Positions 1-8,873 are shown, numbered from the stretch's first letter. The stretch: DNA of 51,747 nucleotides from Brevibacterium sp. (GCF_031179145.1 NZ_JAPSIB010000021.1:19523-71269), one strand, 5' to 3'. A program made the numbers and translations. The notes: generated from the letters alone by a model not told the origin.

Positions 1-455
1 TGATGGCTCAGGGCCTCACGGGCCAGATGGGCAGGTGTCCGGTGGAGCATCAGCTCCATCGGGTCGATCATGCCCCCGGCGGTTTCCTCCTCGAGGGCCT
101 GCGCATGGCCGGTGTTCTCCCACCAGTCGCCCGGGGCTTCGCCGGGGACGGGGATCTGGGCTTGGAGCATGATCAGGAGATCGGCGTCCAGACGGTCCGC
201 GACGATCGGCGCGGTGAAGCCGCCGAAAGAGTGCCCGACCACGATGAGGGGCCCCGGTGTCCCAGCGCGGGTCGTCCCTGCGTGGCCGAGGGCATCGACG
301 ACGACGTCGGCATAATCGTCGAGACCCTTCGCATCGTCGTCGACGGGAAGGTCGACTGCGCTCACTTCGGCTCCCCGGGACTCCAACTCCGCAGTGAGCG
401 GGTGCCAGTACCAGGAATCGGTGGCTGCGGCGTGGATGAGGACGACAGTCGTCAT
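1..455 (-). CDS. alpha/beta hydrolase, C-terminus cut by window edge
   Basis: The leftward frame opens with ATG at 455 and reads off the left edge, so only about 151 N-terminal residues are visible. They begin MTTVVLIHAAATDSWYW, with the oxyanion-type HAA turn, and contain a clear nucleophile elbow GHSFGGF near residues 74-80 (Ser76). This is the layout of small alpha/beta hydrolases of the salicylate-esterase/EstC type, probably a cytosolic esterase of unknown substrate. The start lies 2 bases past the stop of the upstream membrane-protein gene, so the two are probably cotranscribed and translationally coupled. The catalytic Asp and His would lie outside the window. Substrate is not predictable. 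Confidence 0.8.
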   Translation of the reverse strand, partial: MTTVVLIHAAATDSWYWHPLTAELESRGAEVSAVDLPVDDDAKGLDDYADVVVDALGHAGTTRAGTPGPLIVVGHSFGGFTAPIVADRLDADLLIMLQAQIPVPGEAPGDWWENTGHAQALEEETAGGMIDPMELMLHRTPAHLAREALSH

Positions 456-457
456 CG

Positions 458-1057
458 TCACCACGAGCCGATCGTGACCACGAGGACGCCGACGCCGAGC
501 GTGAGGTCGAGCGCCGCGCACCATTCGGCCAGCGAGGCCGACACCACTGCGTGTCTGCGCCAGTGGAGGCAGTCCCAGACGGTGTGGGCGATCAGTCCCA
601 CCCCGATGATGAGACGACCGGTCTCGGTGGAGACGGCCAGGGCGGCCAGGCACAGGGCGAGGAAGCCCAGTGCCGCGAGCGGCTGCCAGCGGTGCAGGCC
701 GCCCTTCTTCCACGTGCCCCGGGCGACGCCGACGGTGACCGCGGCGAGGATGAGGAGCACCACCGCACCCAGTTCGACGACCGGGGGAGCGGACGCGAGT
801 CGAGTGCCGGTGAGGAGGACGACGAGAGAGCCGATGACTGCCCACGACCACCGCGGGCGGTCGAGCGCGGCGATGAGGACGTAGCCGGTGGTCGCGAGCA
901 GCAGGACGAGCAGGGCGCCGGTGACGCTGCGCGGGTCGTCGGTGAGGAGCTGCGAGAGACCGAGCGCGACGCCGAGGGCGGCGGGCCAGCGCCGGAGGAG
1001 TGTGCGAGCTCCGCGGTCGGTCGAGGGGTGCGAGGGGACTGCTGTGAGCGGGTTCAT
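458..1057 (-). CDS. hypothetical polytopic membrane protein
   Basis: A 199-residue protein with about six hydrophobic segments joined by very short loops. It has an Arg-rich start (DRGARTLLRRW) and a near C-terminal HTVWDCLHWRRH motif between membrane segments. I do not recognise a named family. The His/Trp cluster could be a ligand-binding feature, but that is a guess. The ATG at 1057 is supported by a -10 box TACTGT (1069 to 1064) exactly 6 bases upstream, so the mRNA is probably leaderless. It precedes the partial hydrolase gene by 2 bases, probably as one operon. Confidence 0.7.
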   Translation of the reverse strand: MNPLTAVPSHPSTDRGARTLLRRWPAALGVALGLSQLLTDDPRSVTGALLVLLLATTGYVLIAALDRPRWSWAVIGSLVVLLTGTRLASAPPVVELGAVVLLILAAVTVGVARGTWKKGGLHRWQPLAALGFLALCLAALAVSTETGRLIIGVGLIAHTVWDCLHWRRHAVVSASLAEWCAALDLTLGVGVLVVTIGSW

Positions 1058-1063
1058 GGCTCA

Positions 1064-1069
1064 ACAGTA
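1064..1069 (-). promoter_or_regulatory. -10 box of leaderless promoter for gene at 1057
   Basis: TACTGT on the minus strand, followed by six bases (TGAGCC) and the ATG. A TCGACC hexamer about 16 bases upstream is a possible -35. Transcription would begin at or next to the start codon. Confidence 0.55.
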
Positions 1070-1210
1070 GGAACTCAGCTGCTGCGGTCGAGTCCCGTCG
1101 GGCGCACATGGCAGAAATTCTGGGAAGTTCGTCCCGAATGCCGCTGTCCGCGGTGGAGACGCCTCGGCGGGCGAAGGTCAGCGTGCGAGCGTCGGCGGGC
1201 GAGCGTCGGC

Positions 1211-1663
1211 TCAGCTGTTGCCGGGAAGCTGCAGGTCCTGTCCTGTGATCTCCTTGAACCAACTGCTCAGACCGGACTGGTACTCGCTCGAGCACGACAA
1301 CTGGGCCTGCTGGGTGATGGCGTTGCGCAGGCACTGCTCATAGGTCGACTGGACAGGCCACAGCACCACCGACGACAGAGCCGAGAAGATGAGGTAGACG
1401 CTGAGGAGCCCGCCGAGGATGCCCAGGGACATGTTGCGCCTCTGCTTCGCCTTGATCACCGCCCGGATGTAGCGGACCGACCAGACGACTGCGGCGATGG
1501 CGAAGCCGATCGCGGCGAGCTTGAACGGCAGCGGGTACGTGAACGTCAGGACCGAGGCGAGGACCAGCAGAACCAGGATCAGTCCGTGCCTGGCAGGTGC
1601 GGCCTGGAGCTCCTCTTCCGGAGTCGGGGCGGTCTTGTCGTCAGTGCTGTTTGGAGGCGTCAC
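1211..1663 (-). CDS. hypothetical small membrane protein
   Basis: A 150-residue protein from a GTG at 1663. It has an acidic, Pro-rich N-terminal tail (residues 1-25), two closely spaced transmembrane segments near 29-45 and 48-66, a basic loop (KAKQRRN), a third segment near 80-103, and a soluble C-terminus with two Cys (one in CLRNAI, one in LSCSSEYQSG). No family is recognised. The 153 bases between it and the next leftward gene hold two copies of GCGAGCGTCGG but no clear promoter. The GTG start is chosen from the hydrophilic tail; no strong Shine-Dalgarno is seen. Confidence 0.6.
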   Translation of the reverse strand: MTPPNSTDDKTAPTPEEELQAAPARHGLILVLLVLASVLTFTYPLPFKLAAIGFAIAAVVWSVRYIRAVIKAKQRRNMSLGILGGLLSVYLIFSALSSVVLWPVQSTYEQCLRNAITQQAQLSCSSEYQSGLSSWFKEITGQDLQLPGNS

Positions 1664-1750
1664 CCAGCCAGTTTCTCATAACCGGCCGGCAAACGCCCTG
1701 CCGCCCGGCAGCCGAGAGCCGACCGCACTCACCGGCGGTGGTGATCCTTG

Positions 1751-1756
1751 TAGAAT
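1751..1756 (+). promoter_or_regulatory. -10 box of leaderless promoter for purN
   Basis: TAGAAT, then GGGCCC, then the GTG start of purN. The six-base spacing places the transcription start on the start codon. No convincing -35 hexamer is visible, and no purine riboswitch lies upstream. Confidence 0.6.
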
Positions 1757-1762
1757 GGGCCC

Positions 1763-2428
1763 GTGCGCATCGTTCTTCTGGCCTCGGGCTCCGGTACCCT
1801 CACTCAAGCTGTGATCGAAGCCTTCGCCGGAGCGGGTGTCCCACATTCGCTCCGAGATCAGCATTCTGGCCGAGGCGGGGGAGACGTGGAGATCGCCGCC
1901 ATCGGATCCGACGGCCCCACCGCGGGAGTCCTCGAGCGGGCCCGGGCCGCTGCGATCCCGGACTTCGTGGTCAGCCCCCAGGACTGCGCCGACCGAGAGG
2001 AATGGAACCGGTCACTGCGGGACACGGTTGCCTCCTTCGACCCCGACTGGGTGGTTTCGGCCGGATTCATGCGCATTCTCGGTCCCGATTTCATCGCCGC
2101 CTTCCCCGGCCGGATCATCAACACCCACCCGGCACTGCTGCCGTCTTTCCCCGGCGCCCACGGAGTCCGGGATGCGCTCGCCCATGGGGTGCGCATCACC
2201 GGAGGCACGATCCACCTCGTCGACTCCGGTGTGGACACGGGACCGATCATCACCCAGTTCGCCGTCCCCATCGCCGACGACGACACCGAGGAGACCGTGC
2301 ACGAGCGGATCAAGGCCCGGGAGCGGGACGAGCTCGTCAGACTGCTGACCCACCTCGCCATTCACGACCTCGACGTGGCTGGTCGCCACGTCAGGGGATA
2401 CATCACCTCGGCGAACGACCTGCCCTGA
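1763..2428 (+). CDS. purN: phosphoribosylglycinamide formyltransferase (GART)
   Basis: Transfers a formyl group from 10-formyltetrahydrofolate to GAR, the third step of purine synthesis, in the cytosol. The nucleotide-binding start MRIVLLASGSGTLTQ and the catalytic triad are present: Asn120 and His122 in INTHPALLP, and Asp158 in DSGVDTGP. The numbering runs 14 residues above E. coli PurN (N106, H108, D144). The extra residues fall before IAAIGSD, around SLRDQHSGRGGG (residues 29-40). The 221-residue length still fits the family. The GTG start follows a leaderless promoter. purH follows after 51 bases, as is usual in actinobacteria. Confidence 0.95.
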   Translation: MRIVLLASGSGTLTQAVIEAFAGAGVPHSLRDQHSGRGGGDVEIAAIGSDGPTAGVLERARAAAIPDFVVSPQDCADREEWNRSLRDTVASFDPDWVVSAGFMRILGPDFIAAFPGRIINTHPALLPSFPGAHGVRDALAHGVRITGGTIHLVDSGVDTGPIITQFAVPIADDDTEETVHERIKARERDELVRLLTHLAIHDLDVAGRHVRGYITSANDLP

Positions 2429-2436
2429 GCCCCGAC

Positions 2437-2470
2437 CACAACAGAGCCTTCAACACAACAGAGCCTTCAA
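2437..2470 (+). repeat. perfect 17-bp tandem duplication before purH
   Basis: CACAACAGAGCCTTCAA occurs twice back to back (2437-2453 and 2454-2470) and ends one base before the purH Shine-Dalgarno GGAGG (2471-2475 region). It is an exact direct tandem repeat in the purN-purH intercistronic space. Confidence 0.95.
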
Positions 2471-2479
2471 GGAGGACCC

Positions 2480-4039
2480 GTGACAGGAACCCGCGCGATC
2501 AAGAGAGCGCTCATCAGCGTCTACGACAAGACCGGACTGGAGGACCTGGCGCGCGGTCTGCACGCGGCAGGTGTTCAGATAGTCTCGACCGGCTCTACCG
2601 CGGCGAAGATCGCCGAGGCGGGGGCACCGGTGACGAAGGTCGAGGAGCTGACCGGGTTCCCCGAATGCCTGGAGGGCCGGGTCAAGACCCTGCACCCGCG
2701 GGTGCACGCCGGCATCCTCGCCGACACCCGCAAACCGGCACATGTCCAACAGCTCGAGCAGCTGGAGATCGCACCGTTCGACCTCGTCGTCGTCAACCTC
2801 TACCCGTTCTCCGAGACCGTGGCCGGCGGTGCGGGCTTCGACGACTGCGTCGAGCAGATCGACATCGGCGGACCCTCCATGGTCCGGGCCGCCGCGAAGA
2901 ACCACCCCAGCGTCGCGGTGATCACCGATCCGAGCGACTACGCCTCCGTCGTCGAAGCGGCTGGCGCAGACGGCTTCGACCTCGCCGCCCGCCGTCGGTT
3001 CGCCGCCCGGGCATTCGCCCACACCGCGGACTACGACACTGCCGTGGCGTCCTGGTTCGCCGAGGAGCTCGCCGCCGAGTCCGCATCCGATGTCTCCCGC
3101 CCCGACTTCGCCGGAGTCACCGGGGAGAAGGTCGCCGATCTGCGCTATGGCGAGAACCCGCACCAGGGTGCAGCAGTGTACTCGGACGGCACCCGTGGGA
3201 TCGCCGGGGCGAAGCTGCTCGGCGGCAAGGCGATGTCCTACAACAACTACACGGATACGGACGCCGCGATTCGCGCCGCCTTCGACTTCGAGCGCCCTGC
3301 CGTCGCCATCATCAAGCATGCCAATCCATGCGGCATCGCGGTCGCGGACACTGCCGCCGCCGCGCACCAGGCCGCCCACGAGTGCGATCCTCTCTCCGCC
3401 TACGGCGGCGTCATCGCCACGAACCGCGAGGTCGACGCCGAGCTTGCGGCCTCCGTCAAGCCGATCTTCACGGAGTGCCTGGCCGCACCCTCCTTCTCCG
3501 CCGAGGCCCTGGAGATCCTGTCGTCGAAGAAGAACCTGCGCCTGCTCGAACTCGGCGACGTCGACTTCGCCCCGGCGGAGCTCACCCCCATCACCGGTGG
3601 GTTCCTGGTCCAGGACCGTGACGCCTTCCAGGCCGAGGGCGACGCCCCCGAGAACTGGACTCTGGTGGCAGGTGAGGCAGCATCGGCCGAGGTGCTCGCC
3701 GACCTCGAGTTCGCCTGGAGGGCCTGCCGGGCGGTGAAGTCCAACGCCATCCTCGTGGCCAAGGACGGCGCCTCCGTCGGAGTCGGAATGGGACAGGTCA
3801 ACCGCGTCGACTCGGCGAAACTCGCCGTCGAGCGCGCGGGTGCCGAACGCGCGGCGGGGGCGGTTGCCGCCTCGGACGCCTTCTTCCCCTTCGCCGACGG
3901 TCTGCAGATCCTCATCGACGCGGGAATCACCGCCGTCGTGCAGCCAGGCGGATCGATCCGGGACGACGAGGTCATCGCCGCGGCCGAGAAGGCCGGGGTC
4001 ACCATGTACCTGACCGGGAGCCGCCATTTCTTCCACTGA
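2480..4039 (+). CDS. purH: bifunctional AICAR formyltransferase/IMP cyclohydrolase
   Basis: Catalyses the last two steps of IMP synthesis. The N-terminal methylglyoxal-synthase-like cyclohydrolase domain (about residues 1-190) carries [13 protein letters not shown] and [15 protein letters not shown]. The C-terminal AICAR transformylase domain carries the catalytic KHANPCG (Lys279, His280) and ends with the family-typical [11 protein letters not shown] and LTGSRHFFH. At 519 residues it is full length. The GTG start at 2480 is preceded by GGAGG at a proper distance. It shares the operon with purN and is followed after 25 bases by a DUF3017 gene. Confidence 0.97.
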   Translation: MTGTRAIKRALISVYDKTGLEDLARGLHAAGVQIVSTGSTAAKIAEAGAPVTKVEELTGFPECLEGRVKTLHPRVHAGILADTRKPAHVQQLEQLEIAPFDLVVVNLYPFSETVAGGAGFDDCVEQIDIGGPSMVRAAAKNHPSVAVITDPSDYASVVEAAGADGFDLAARRRFAARAFAHTADYDTAVASWFAEELAAESASDVSRPDFAGVTGEKVADLRYGENPHQGAAVYSDGTRGIAGAKLLGGKAMSYNNYTDTDAAIRAAFDFERPAVAIIKHANPCGIAVADTAAAAHQAAHECDPLSAYGGVIATNREVDAELAASVKPIFTECLAAPSFSAEALEILSSKKNLRLLELGDVDFAPAELTPITGGFLVQDRDAFQAEGDAPENWTLVAGEAASAEVLADLEFAWRACRAVKSNAILVAKDGASVGVGMGQVNRVDSAKLAVERAGAERAAGAVAASDAFFPFADGLQILIDAGITAVVQPGGSIRDDEVIAAAEKAGVTMYLTGSRHFFH

Positions 4040-4064
4040 GCAGCCGCCGACCTCCCCGCGCCAT

Positions 4065-4382
4065 GTGCATCGCGGGCGGGGCAGGCTGGCCAAGCGCTGG
4101 ATCTACTGGAAGCGGCGCTACTCGAATCCGCTGCCCAAGGACTGGGTTCTGCTGGTCTGCCTGCTCGGGGTCATCGTGGCAGCGGGACTCACCTTCATCG
4201 AGTTCCGCCTCGGCGCCTTCGTGCTCGCCCTCGTCCCCGCGGGCCTGGCGTTCATGCGCGCCATGCCCGCGCCCTGGAGCGAGTACTGGGTCAACCGGTC
4301 CCGCGGAGTCGACATCACGACGATGCTGCTCTTCTCCGGGCTGCTGGTCGCGGTGTCGCTCGTGGTCCCCGAAACTCGCTGA
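4065..4382 (+). CDS. DUF3017 small membrane protein
   Basis: A 105-residue protein with a basic N-terminus (RGRGRLAKRWIYWKRR) and three hydrophobic stretches near residues 27-48, 50-65 and 87-101. It matches the actinobacterial DUF3017 family, which is often found behind purH; its function is unknown. The GTG at 4065 is the earliest sensible start. No strong Shine-Dalgarno is visible, so expression may depend on coupling to purH 25 bases upstream. It converges with the leftward TPP-enzyme gene across a 48-base gap that shows no clear hairpin. Confidence 0.75.
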   Translation: MHRGRGRLAKRWIYWKRRYSNPLPKDWVLLVCLLGVIVAAGLTFIEFRLGAFVLALVPAGLAFMRAMPAPWSEYWVNRSRGVDITTMLLFSGLLVAVSLVVPETR

Positions 4383-4430
4383 CCCAGCAGGACGGCACCA
4401 AGCTCGTCGGCGGCGCTGGCGGCCGCTCGG

Positions 4431-6224
4431 TCACTGATGCTCCTCCTCGATCCGAGCGTAGGCCGACAGCAGCTCCAGGGCATGGGTGCCGCCGTCGCCC
4501 TCGGCTTCCAGCCCTGCGCGCATCGCATCGAGCTTCTGCCGTCCGTGCGGGAACGGAGGCAGGAGTGGAACATCGCGGTCAGTGGTCGCCTCGATGACGA
4601 CAGGCTTCTGGGCCGCGAACGCCTCGGACAGGGCCTCGTCGAGGTCTTCCGGGTCCGCCACCCTCACGCCGTGGAGGCCGAGCAGCCGCGCATAGCCGGC
4701 GAAGTCGAACCCCGGAACATCCTGGGATGCGGCGAAACGGGGTTGGGATTCCATCTCCCGCTGCTCCCAGCTGACCTCCGCGAGGTCCCGGTTGTGGAGG
4801 ACGAGGACGACGAACCGCGGGTCTTGCCAATGCGCCCAACGGTCCGCGACGGTGAGCAGCTCCCCATTGCCGAGCATCTGCATCGCACCGTCCCCGGCGA
4901 CGACGGCGACGGGACGCCGCGGCCGAGATTCCTTGGCCGCGAGCCCGAACGGAATCCCGCAGCCCATGCTGGCCAGCGTGCTCGACAGATGGGCCGGGAC
5001 CGAGGCGGGCGGGCGCATCTGCCGCACGTAATGGTAGACGCAGCTGCCGACGTCGACAGCCAGTTGCCAGTCCGCCTCGATCCTCTCGCCGAAGCGGCGT
5101 ACGACGAGCTCGGGATTGAGGGGATCGGCGGGGATCTCGGCTCGTTGCCTCGAGATCTCGTGCCAGTTGCGCACGTGGCGTTCGACCTCCGCCCTCCAGG
5201 CGGAGTCGGGTCGCGGTCGGAGCCTGTCCCTGAGCGCGGCGAGGGTGGGGCCGCTGTCGCCGACGAGCCCGACCTCGACGGGATAGCGGTTGGACAGCAT
5301 CGCCGGGTCGATGTCGATCTGCACCGCCCGCGCGGTTCCCGGTGCCGGGTAGAACTCCGTCCACGGATCGTTGGATCCGACGATGAGCAGTGTGTCGCAG
5401 TCCTGGAGCACATGCGCCGAGGCTGTCGTGCCCAGGTGCCCCATGGTTCCCGCGGCGAGTGGATGGGTTTCGTCGATGTGCGGTTTGCCGAGCAGGCTGG
5501 TGGTGATCCCGGCGCCGAGGTGCTCCGCCAATGCGATGACCTCGTCGCTCGCAGCGTGGGCTCCGCGCCCGACGAGCAGCGCGATCTTCTCACCTGCCTC
5601 GATCACCTCGACGGCAGCTGTGAGGTCCTCATCACGGGGGAGGATCCGACCGGTGGCCCACCGCGGGGCGGTGACCACCTCGCCGTGGGCCTGGCCGAGC
5701 TCGGGGGCGGGTGCCTGCTGGACATCGTGGGGCAGGACGAGCACGGCCGGCTGCCGCGTCGCCAGTGCCGAACGGAAGGCGCGGTCGAGCACCATGGGCA
5801 GCTGCTCCGGGGCGGCGACGAGCTGAACGAAGGGTGAGGCGACGTCATGGAAGAGGGTCTGGAGGTCGATCTCCTGCTGGTAGTCGGAGCCGAGGACGCT
5901 CGTGTGCTGTTGGGCGACGAGGGCGACGACGGGTGCGCTGTCGAGCTTCGCGTCGTAGAGCGGGTTGAGAAGGTGGACGGCGCCCGGGCCCTGTGTCGAG
6001 GTGACGACACCGACATGCCCGGTGTACTTGGCCTCTCCGACGGCTATGAAGGCTGCGCTCTCCTCATGCCGGGCACGGACGAACCGAGGGGAGTTCCCCG
6101 CCCGTCGCAGGGCCCCGAGAAGAGGGTTGTTGCCGTCTCCCGCGTAGCCGTAGAGGCGCTCGACGCCCCAGTCGCGCAGCCTGTCGACGATGAGATCGGC
6201 GGTCTGCCTGGTTGTGTCCGTCAT
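4431..6224 (-). CDS. TPP-dependent enzyme, pyruvate oxidase/YdaP-like
   Basis: A 597-residue protein of the acetolactate synthase/pyruvate oxidase superfamily with three domains in order. The N-terminal pyrimidine-binding domain carries the catalytic Glu in RARHEESAAF (residues 51-59). A central domain follows. The C-terminal pyrophosphate domain carries the TPP/Mg motif GDGAMQMLGNGELLT near residues 440-455 and a downstream LHNRD. YGYAGDGNNPLLGAL near the start is typical of the thiamine pyrophosphate-requiring YdaP branch, which in Bacillus belongs to the general stress regulon. The ATG at 6224 has AAGGAG upstream. It is third in a leftward run after the alcohol dehydrogenase and Rieske oxidoreductase genes, 25 bases behind the latter. 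Substrate is uncertain; pyruvate or another 2-oxoacid is most likely. Confidence 0.87.
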   Translation of the reverse strand: MTDTTRQTADLIVDRLRDWGVERLYGYAGDGNNPLLGALRRAGNSPRFVRARHEESAAFIAVGEAKYTGHVGVVTSTQGPGAVHLLNPLYDAKLDSAPVVALVAQQHTSVLGSDYQQEIDLQTLFHDVASPFVQLVAAPEQLPMVLDRAFRSALATRQPAVLVLPHDVQQAPAPELGQAHGEVVTAPRWATGRILPRDEDLTAAVEVIEAGEKIALLVGRGAHAASDEVIALAEHLGAGITTSLLGKPHIDETHPLAAGTMGHLGTTASAHVLQDCDTLLIVGSNDPWTEFYPAPGTARAVQIDIDPAMLSNRYPVEVGLVGDSGPTLAALRDRLRPRPDSAWRAEVERHVRNWHEISRQRAEIPADPLNPELVVRRFGERIEADWQLAVDVGSCVYHYVRQMRPPASVPAHLSSTLASMGCGIPFGLAAKESRPRRPVAVVAGDGAMQMLGNGELLTVADRWAHWQDPRFVVLVLHNRDLAEVSWEQREMESQPRFAASQDVPGFDFAGYARLLGLHGVRVADPEDLDEALSEAFAAQKPVVIEATTDRDVPLLPPFPHGRQKLDAMRAGLEAEGDGGTHALELLSAYARIEEEHQ

Positions 6225-6249
6225 GAAGCTCCTTCGGATCGGTTGAGCG

Positions 6250-7698
6250 TTACAGCCGTTTGAGGTCCGTGGTGGCCGGCCCTTCGAGAACGGACCCGTC
6301 GGCGTCGAATCGGGACCCATGGAGTGGGCAGTCCCAGCTGCTCTCGGCGTCATTCCACGTGCAGATCCCGCCGGCGTGGGGACAGACGAGACTGACCTCG
6401 ACCGTCTCACCGCCGACCGTGGTCTCGCCTGTCGGTTTGAGTCCCTCGCGGACAAGGTTGCCGACCATCATCGCCGGGGTCTTCGCCTGCGACTTCACGG
6501 CGTTCTTCATCGCGCCCAGCTTCGACGGGGTGCCGAAGGAGACCGTCTCCGGTCGCCCGAGGATGCGGTCACTGATGATGCGGGCGGCCGCCGGTGCCCC
6601 TGTGATTCCCCACTTGCTGTATCCGCCGGCGAAGTGGACGCGCCCCTCGTCGGAGCCGAACGTCGTGACGAGGGGGACCATGCCGGTCGGGTGATGGTCC
6701 TGGGCCGACCAGGCATGGGTCATCCGGGCGTTCGGGAAGTGCTCGACCGTCCAGGATTCGAGGTCGCCGATCAGCTCCTGAGTGCTGATCGCCTCACCTG
6801 TCCGGTGCCCGTTGCCGCCCACGAGGAGCACACGCTGCGCATTGACGGTCGCCTTCCGCAGGGTCCGGGAAGGGGAATCGACCGAAACGAACATGCCCTC
6901 GGGCAGTGCATCCTCGGGCGCGGAGCTCTCGGGCGCGGAACCGGCGAGGTCGAAGGCGCACAGATACGACCGATGAGGGACGAGTTCGGTGGTCGTGAGC
7001 ACGTGATCGAGAATCGGGCTGGCGGTCGCGAGGATCACATGATCGGCGCTCAGCCGCCCTGCCGTCGTCTCCACGGCGACGCGGTCGTCCGACTCCTCGA
7101 GTCCGGTCACCCGGCATCCCTCGACGACCCGTCCGCCGGCGGCGACCACGGCAGCGACGAGCCCGTCGAGGAGGGCGACGGGGTCGAGCTGGACCTGATC
7201 GGGCAGCTCGACGGCCGCATGCACGGGGAAGGCGGTGTCGAGGGAGTCGTGGCTCGACACGGGCAGACCGAGTTCGCGGCAGACCTCGAACTCATTCCTC
7301 ACCTTATTCACTCCCTCCGGTGTCCCGGCATAAGTGAAGGCATTGGCCCGCTCGAACGGCACCTGACGGGCGGAGCACAGGCGAAGGATCTCTTCCACCC
7401 CGTGCTGATGGGCACGCAGATAGTCTTGGGCGACGTCAATGGAGAAGGATTCGGCCAGGAGGGAGAGCCGATTGCCCTGCAGTACGGTGACCTTGCCCGT
7501 CGACGCGCCGCTGGCGCATGCTCCCACCGATCTCGCCTCGGCGACGACCACCTTCCGGCCGGCCTCGGCCAGTCGCAGAGCCGTGCACAGACCTGTCAGG
7601 CCCGCACCGACGACGACGGCATTGACATGATCGGCGGCGGGCAGGCTGTCAGAGGGACGAGCGATGCGGGCACCGTCGTTCCACACCGGCGCCGTCAT
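6250..7698 (-). CDS. FAD-dependent oxidoreductase with C-terminal Rieske domain
   Basis: A 482-residue two-domain protein. Residues about 26-400 form a DAO-type FAD domain with the dinucleotide fold AVVVGAGLTGLCTALRLAEAG and Glu54 for the ribose. The last 50 residues form a Rieske [2Fe-2S] domain with Cys439-x-His441 and Cys457-x2-His460 separated by 15 residues. The architecture resembles Bacillus YhfW. Electrons probably pass between FAD and the iron-sulfur centre, but the substrate is unknown. The start ATG at 7698 overlaps the stop of the alcohol dehydrogenase gene (ATGA), so translation is coupled. The TPP-enzyme gene follows after 25 bases. Confidence 0.88.
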   Translation of the reverse strand: MTAPVWNDGARIARPSDSLPAADHVNAVVVGAGLTGLCTALRLAEAGRKVVVAEARSVGACASGASTGKVTVLQGNRLSLLAESFSIDVAQDYLRAHQHGVEEILRLCSARQVPFERANAFTYAGTPEGVNKVRNEFEVCRELGLPVSSHDSLDTAFPVHAAVELPDQVQLDPVALLDGLVAAVVAAGGRVVEGCRVTGLEESDDRVAVETTAGRLSADHVILATASPILDHVLTTTELVPHRSYLCAFDLAGSAPESSAPEDALPEGMFVSVDSPSRTLRKATVNAQRVLLVGGNGHRTGEAISTQELIGDLESWTVEHFPNARMTHAWSAQDHHPTGMVPLVTTFGSDEGRVHFAGGYSKWGITGAPAAARIISDRILGRPETVSFGTPSKLGAMKNAVKSQAKTPAMMVGNLVREGLKPTGETTVGGETVEVSLVCPHAGGICTWNDAESSWDCPLHGSRFDADGSVLEGPATTDLKRL

Positions 7699-8873
7699 GA
7701 TGCCGGATCCAGGACGACTTTGATGCACCCGTCGCTCTTCTTCTGGAACACCTCATAGGCCTCGGGGCCGGCGCTGAGCGGCACGCGGTGAGTGACGAGG
7801 TCGTCGGTGCCCAGCGGATCGTCGGGATCTTCGACGAGCGGCAGCAGCGTGCTGGCCCAGCGGTGGACATTGCACTGGCCCATCCGCAGCTGGATCTGCT
7901 TGTCGAAGAGCGTGAGCAGGGGCATCGGGCTGGCCTGACCGCCGTAGACACCGGACAGTGACAGCATTCCACCTCGGCGGACGAGATCGATCGCAGAATG
8001 CAGCGCAGAGAGCCGGTCGACGCCGCCGGTCTCCATCATCTTCCGCCCCACCGCACCGGGCAGCAGACTGACCGCCTGGTGGGCCGCCTTCGCCACCGGC
8101 GAGCCGTGCGCTTCCATGCCGACGGCGTCGACGACCGCATCGGGTCCGCGACCGGCGGTGGCCTCCCGGATCCGATCATTGGTGTCGTCGTCGAAATCGA
8201 AGACGTGGGCTCCGTGGCGGGCCGCCATGGCCCGCCTCTCGGGCACAGGATCGATCCCGAACACTTCGGCGCCGAGGTGAGCGCCGATGCGGGCGGCCAT
8301 CTGTCCGATCGGACCGAGGCCGAACACCGCAAGGGTGTCTCCCTCCCGAACGCCCGCGTACTCCACCGCCTGCCACGCGGTGGGGATGACATCGCTGAGG
8401 AAGAGGTAGCGGTGGTCAGGCAGCTCGGTGCCGACCTTGATCGCTCCGAAGTCCGCATGCGGGACCCGCAGGTACTCGGCCTGACCACCGGGCACGGAGC
8501 CGTAGAGCCGGGAATAGCCGAACAGTGCGGCACCGCTGCCGTATTCGCGGACCTGGGTGGTCTCGCACTGGGAGGTCAGGCCCTGCTGGCACATCCAACA
8601 ATGGCCGCATGCGATTCCGAAGGGGATGACGACGCGGTCTCCGGCCGCGCAGCCGGATTCGGCTCCTGCCTCGACGACGACGCCCATCGGCTCGTGGCCG
8701 ATGACGTCACCCTTGTCCATGAATGGTCCGAGCACCTCGTAGAGATGGAGGTCGGAACCGCAGATCGCCGTCGAAGTGACCTCGATGATGATGTCGGTGG
8801 GTTCGCGGAGAACCGGATCGACCACCGTCTCCACGCTGACTTCACGTTTGCCCTGCCAGGTCAGTGCCCTCAT
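7695..8873 (-). CDS. zinc-dependent alcohol dehydrogenase
   Basis: A 392-residue medium-chain dehydrogenase. Catalytic zinc ligands are Cys38 (AICGSD), His60 and Glu61 (GHEP). Four structural-zinc cysteines lie at 89, 92, 95 and 103 (IACGHCWMCQQGLTSQC). The Rossmann motif is VFGLGPIGQMAARIGAHLGAE. Length and spacing fit the branch that includes glutathione-independent formaldehyde dehydrogenase-like proteins, so a small alcohol or aldehyde is a reasonable but unproven substrate. The ATG at 8873 follows GGAGGAG closely. It is first in the coupled trio with the Rieske oxidoreductase and TPP enzyme. Confidence 0.9.
   Translation of the reverse strand: MRALTWQGKREVSVETVVDPVLREPTDIIIEVTSTAICGSDLHLYEVLGPFMDKGDVIGHEPMGVVVEAGAESGCAAGDRVVIPFGIACGHCWMCQQGLTSQCETTQVREYGSGAALFGYSRLYGSVPGGQAEYLRVPHADFGAIKVGTELPDHRYLFLSDVIPTAWQAVEYAGVREGDTLAVFGLGPIGQMAARIGAHLGAEVFGIDPVPERRAMAARHGAHVFDFDDDTNDRIREATAGRGPDAVVDAVGMEAHGSPVAKAAHQAVSLLPGAVGRKMMETGGVDRLSALHSAIDLVRRGGMLSLSGVYGGQASPMPLLTLFDKQIQLRMGQCNVHRWASTLLPLVEDPDDPLGTDDLVTHRVPLSAGPEAYEVFQKKSDGCIKVVLDPAS

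Noticed and set aside
1664..1762. Purine or PRPP riboswitch before purN
   Set aside because: The -10 box ends six bases before the GTG, so there is no leader to fold. No conserved purine-aptamer core is seen.
1597..3621. 674-codon forward frame across purN and purH
   Set aside because: Arg/Pro/Gly-rich translation typical of an out-of-frame reading of high-G+C genes.
2450..4093. 547-codon open frame antisense to purH
   Set aside because: High-G+C shadow of purH. The product is Gly/Asp/Arg-biased with no recognisable domain, and purH is unambiguous.
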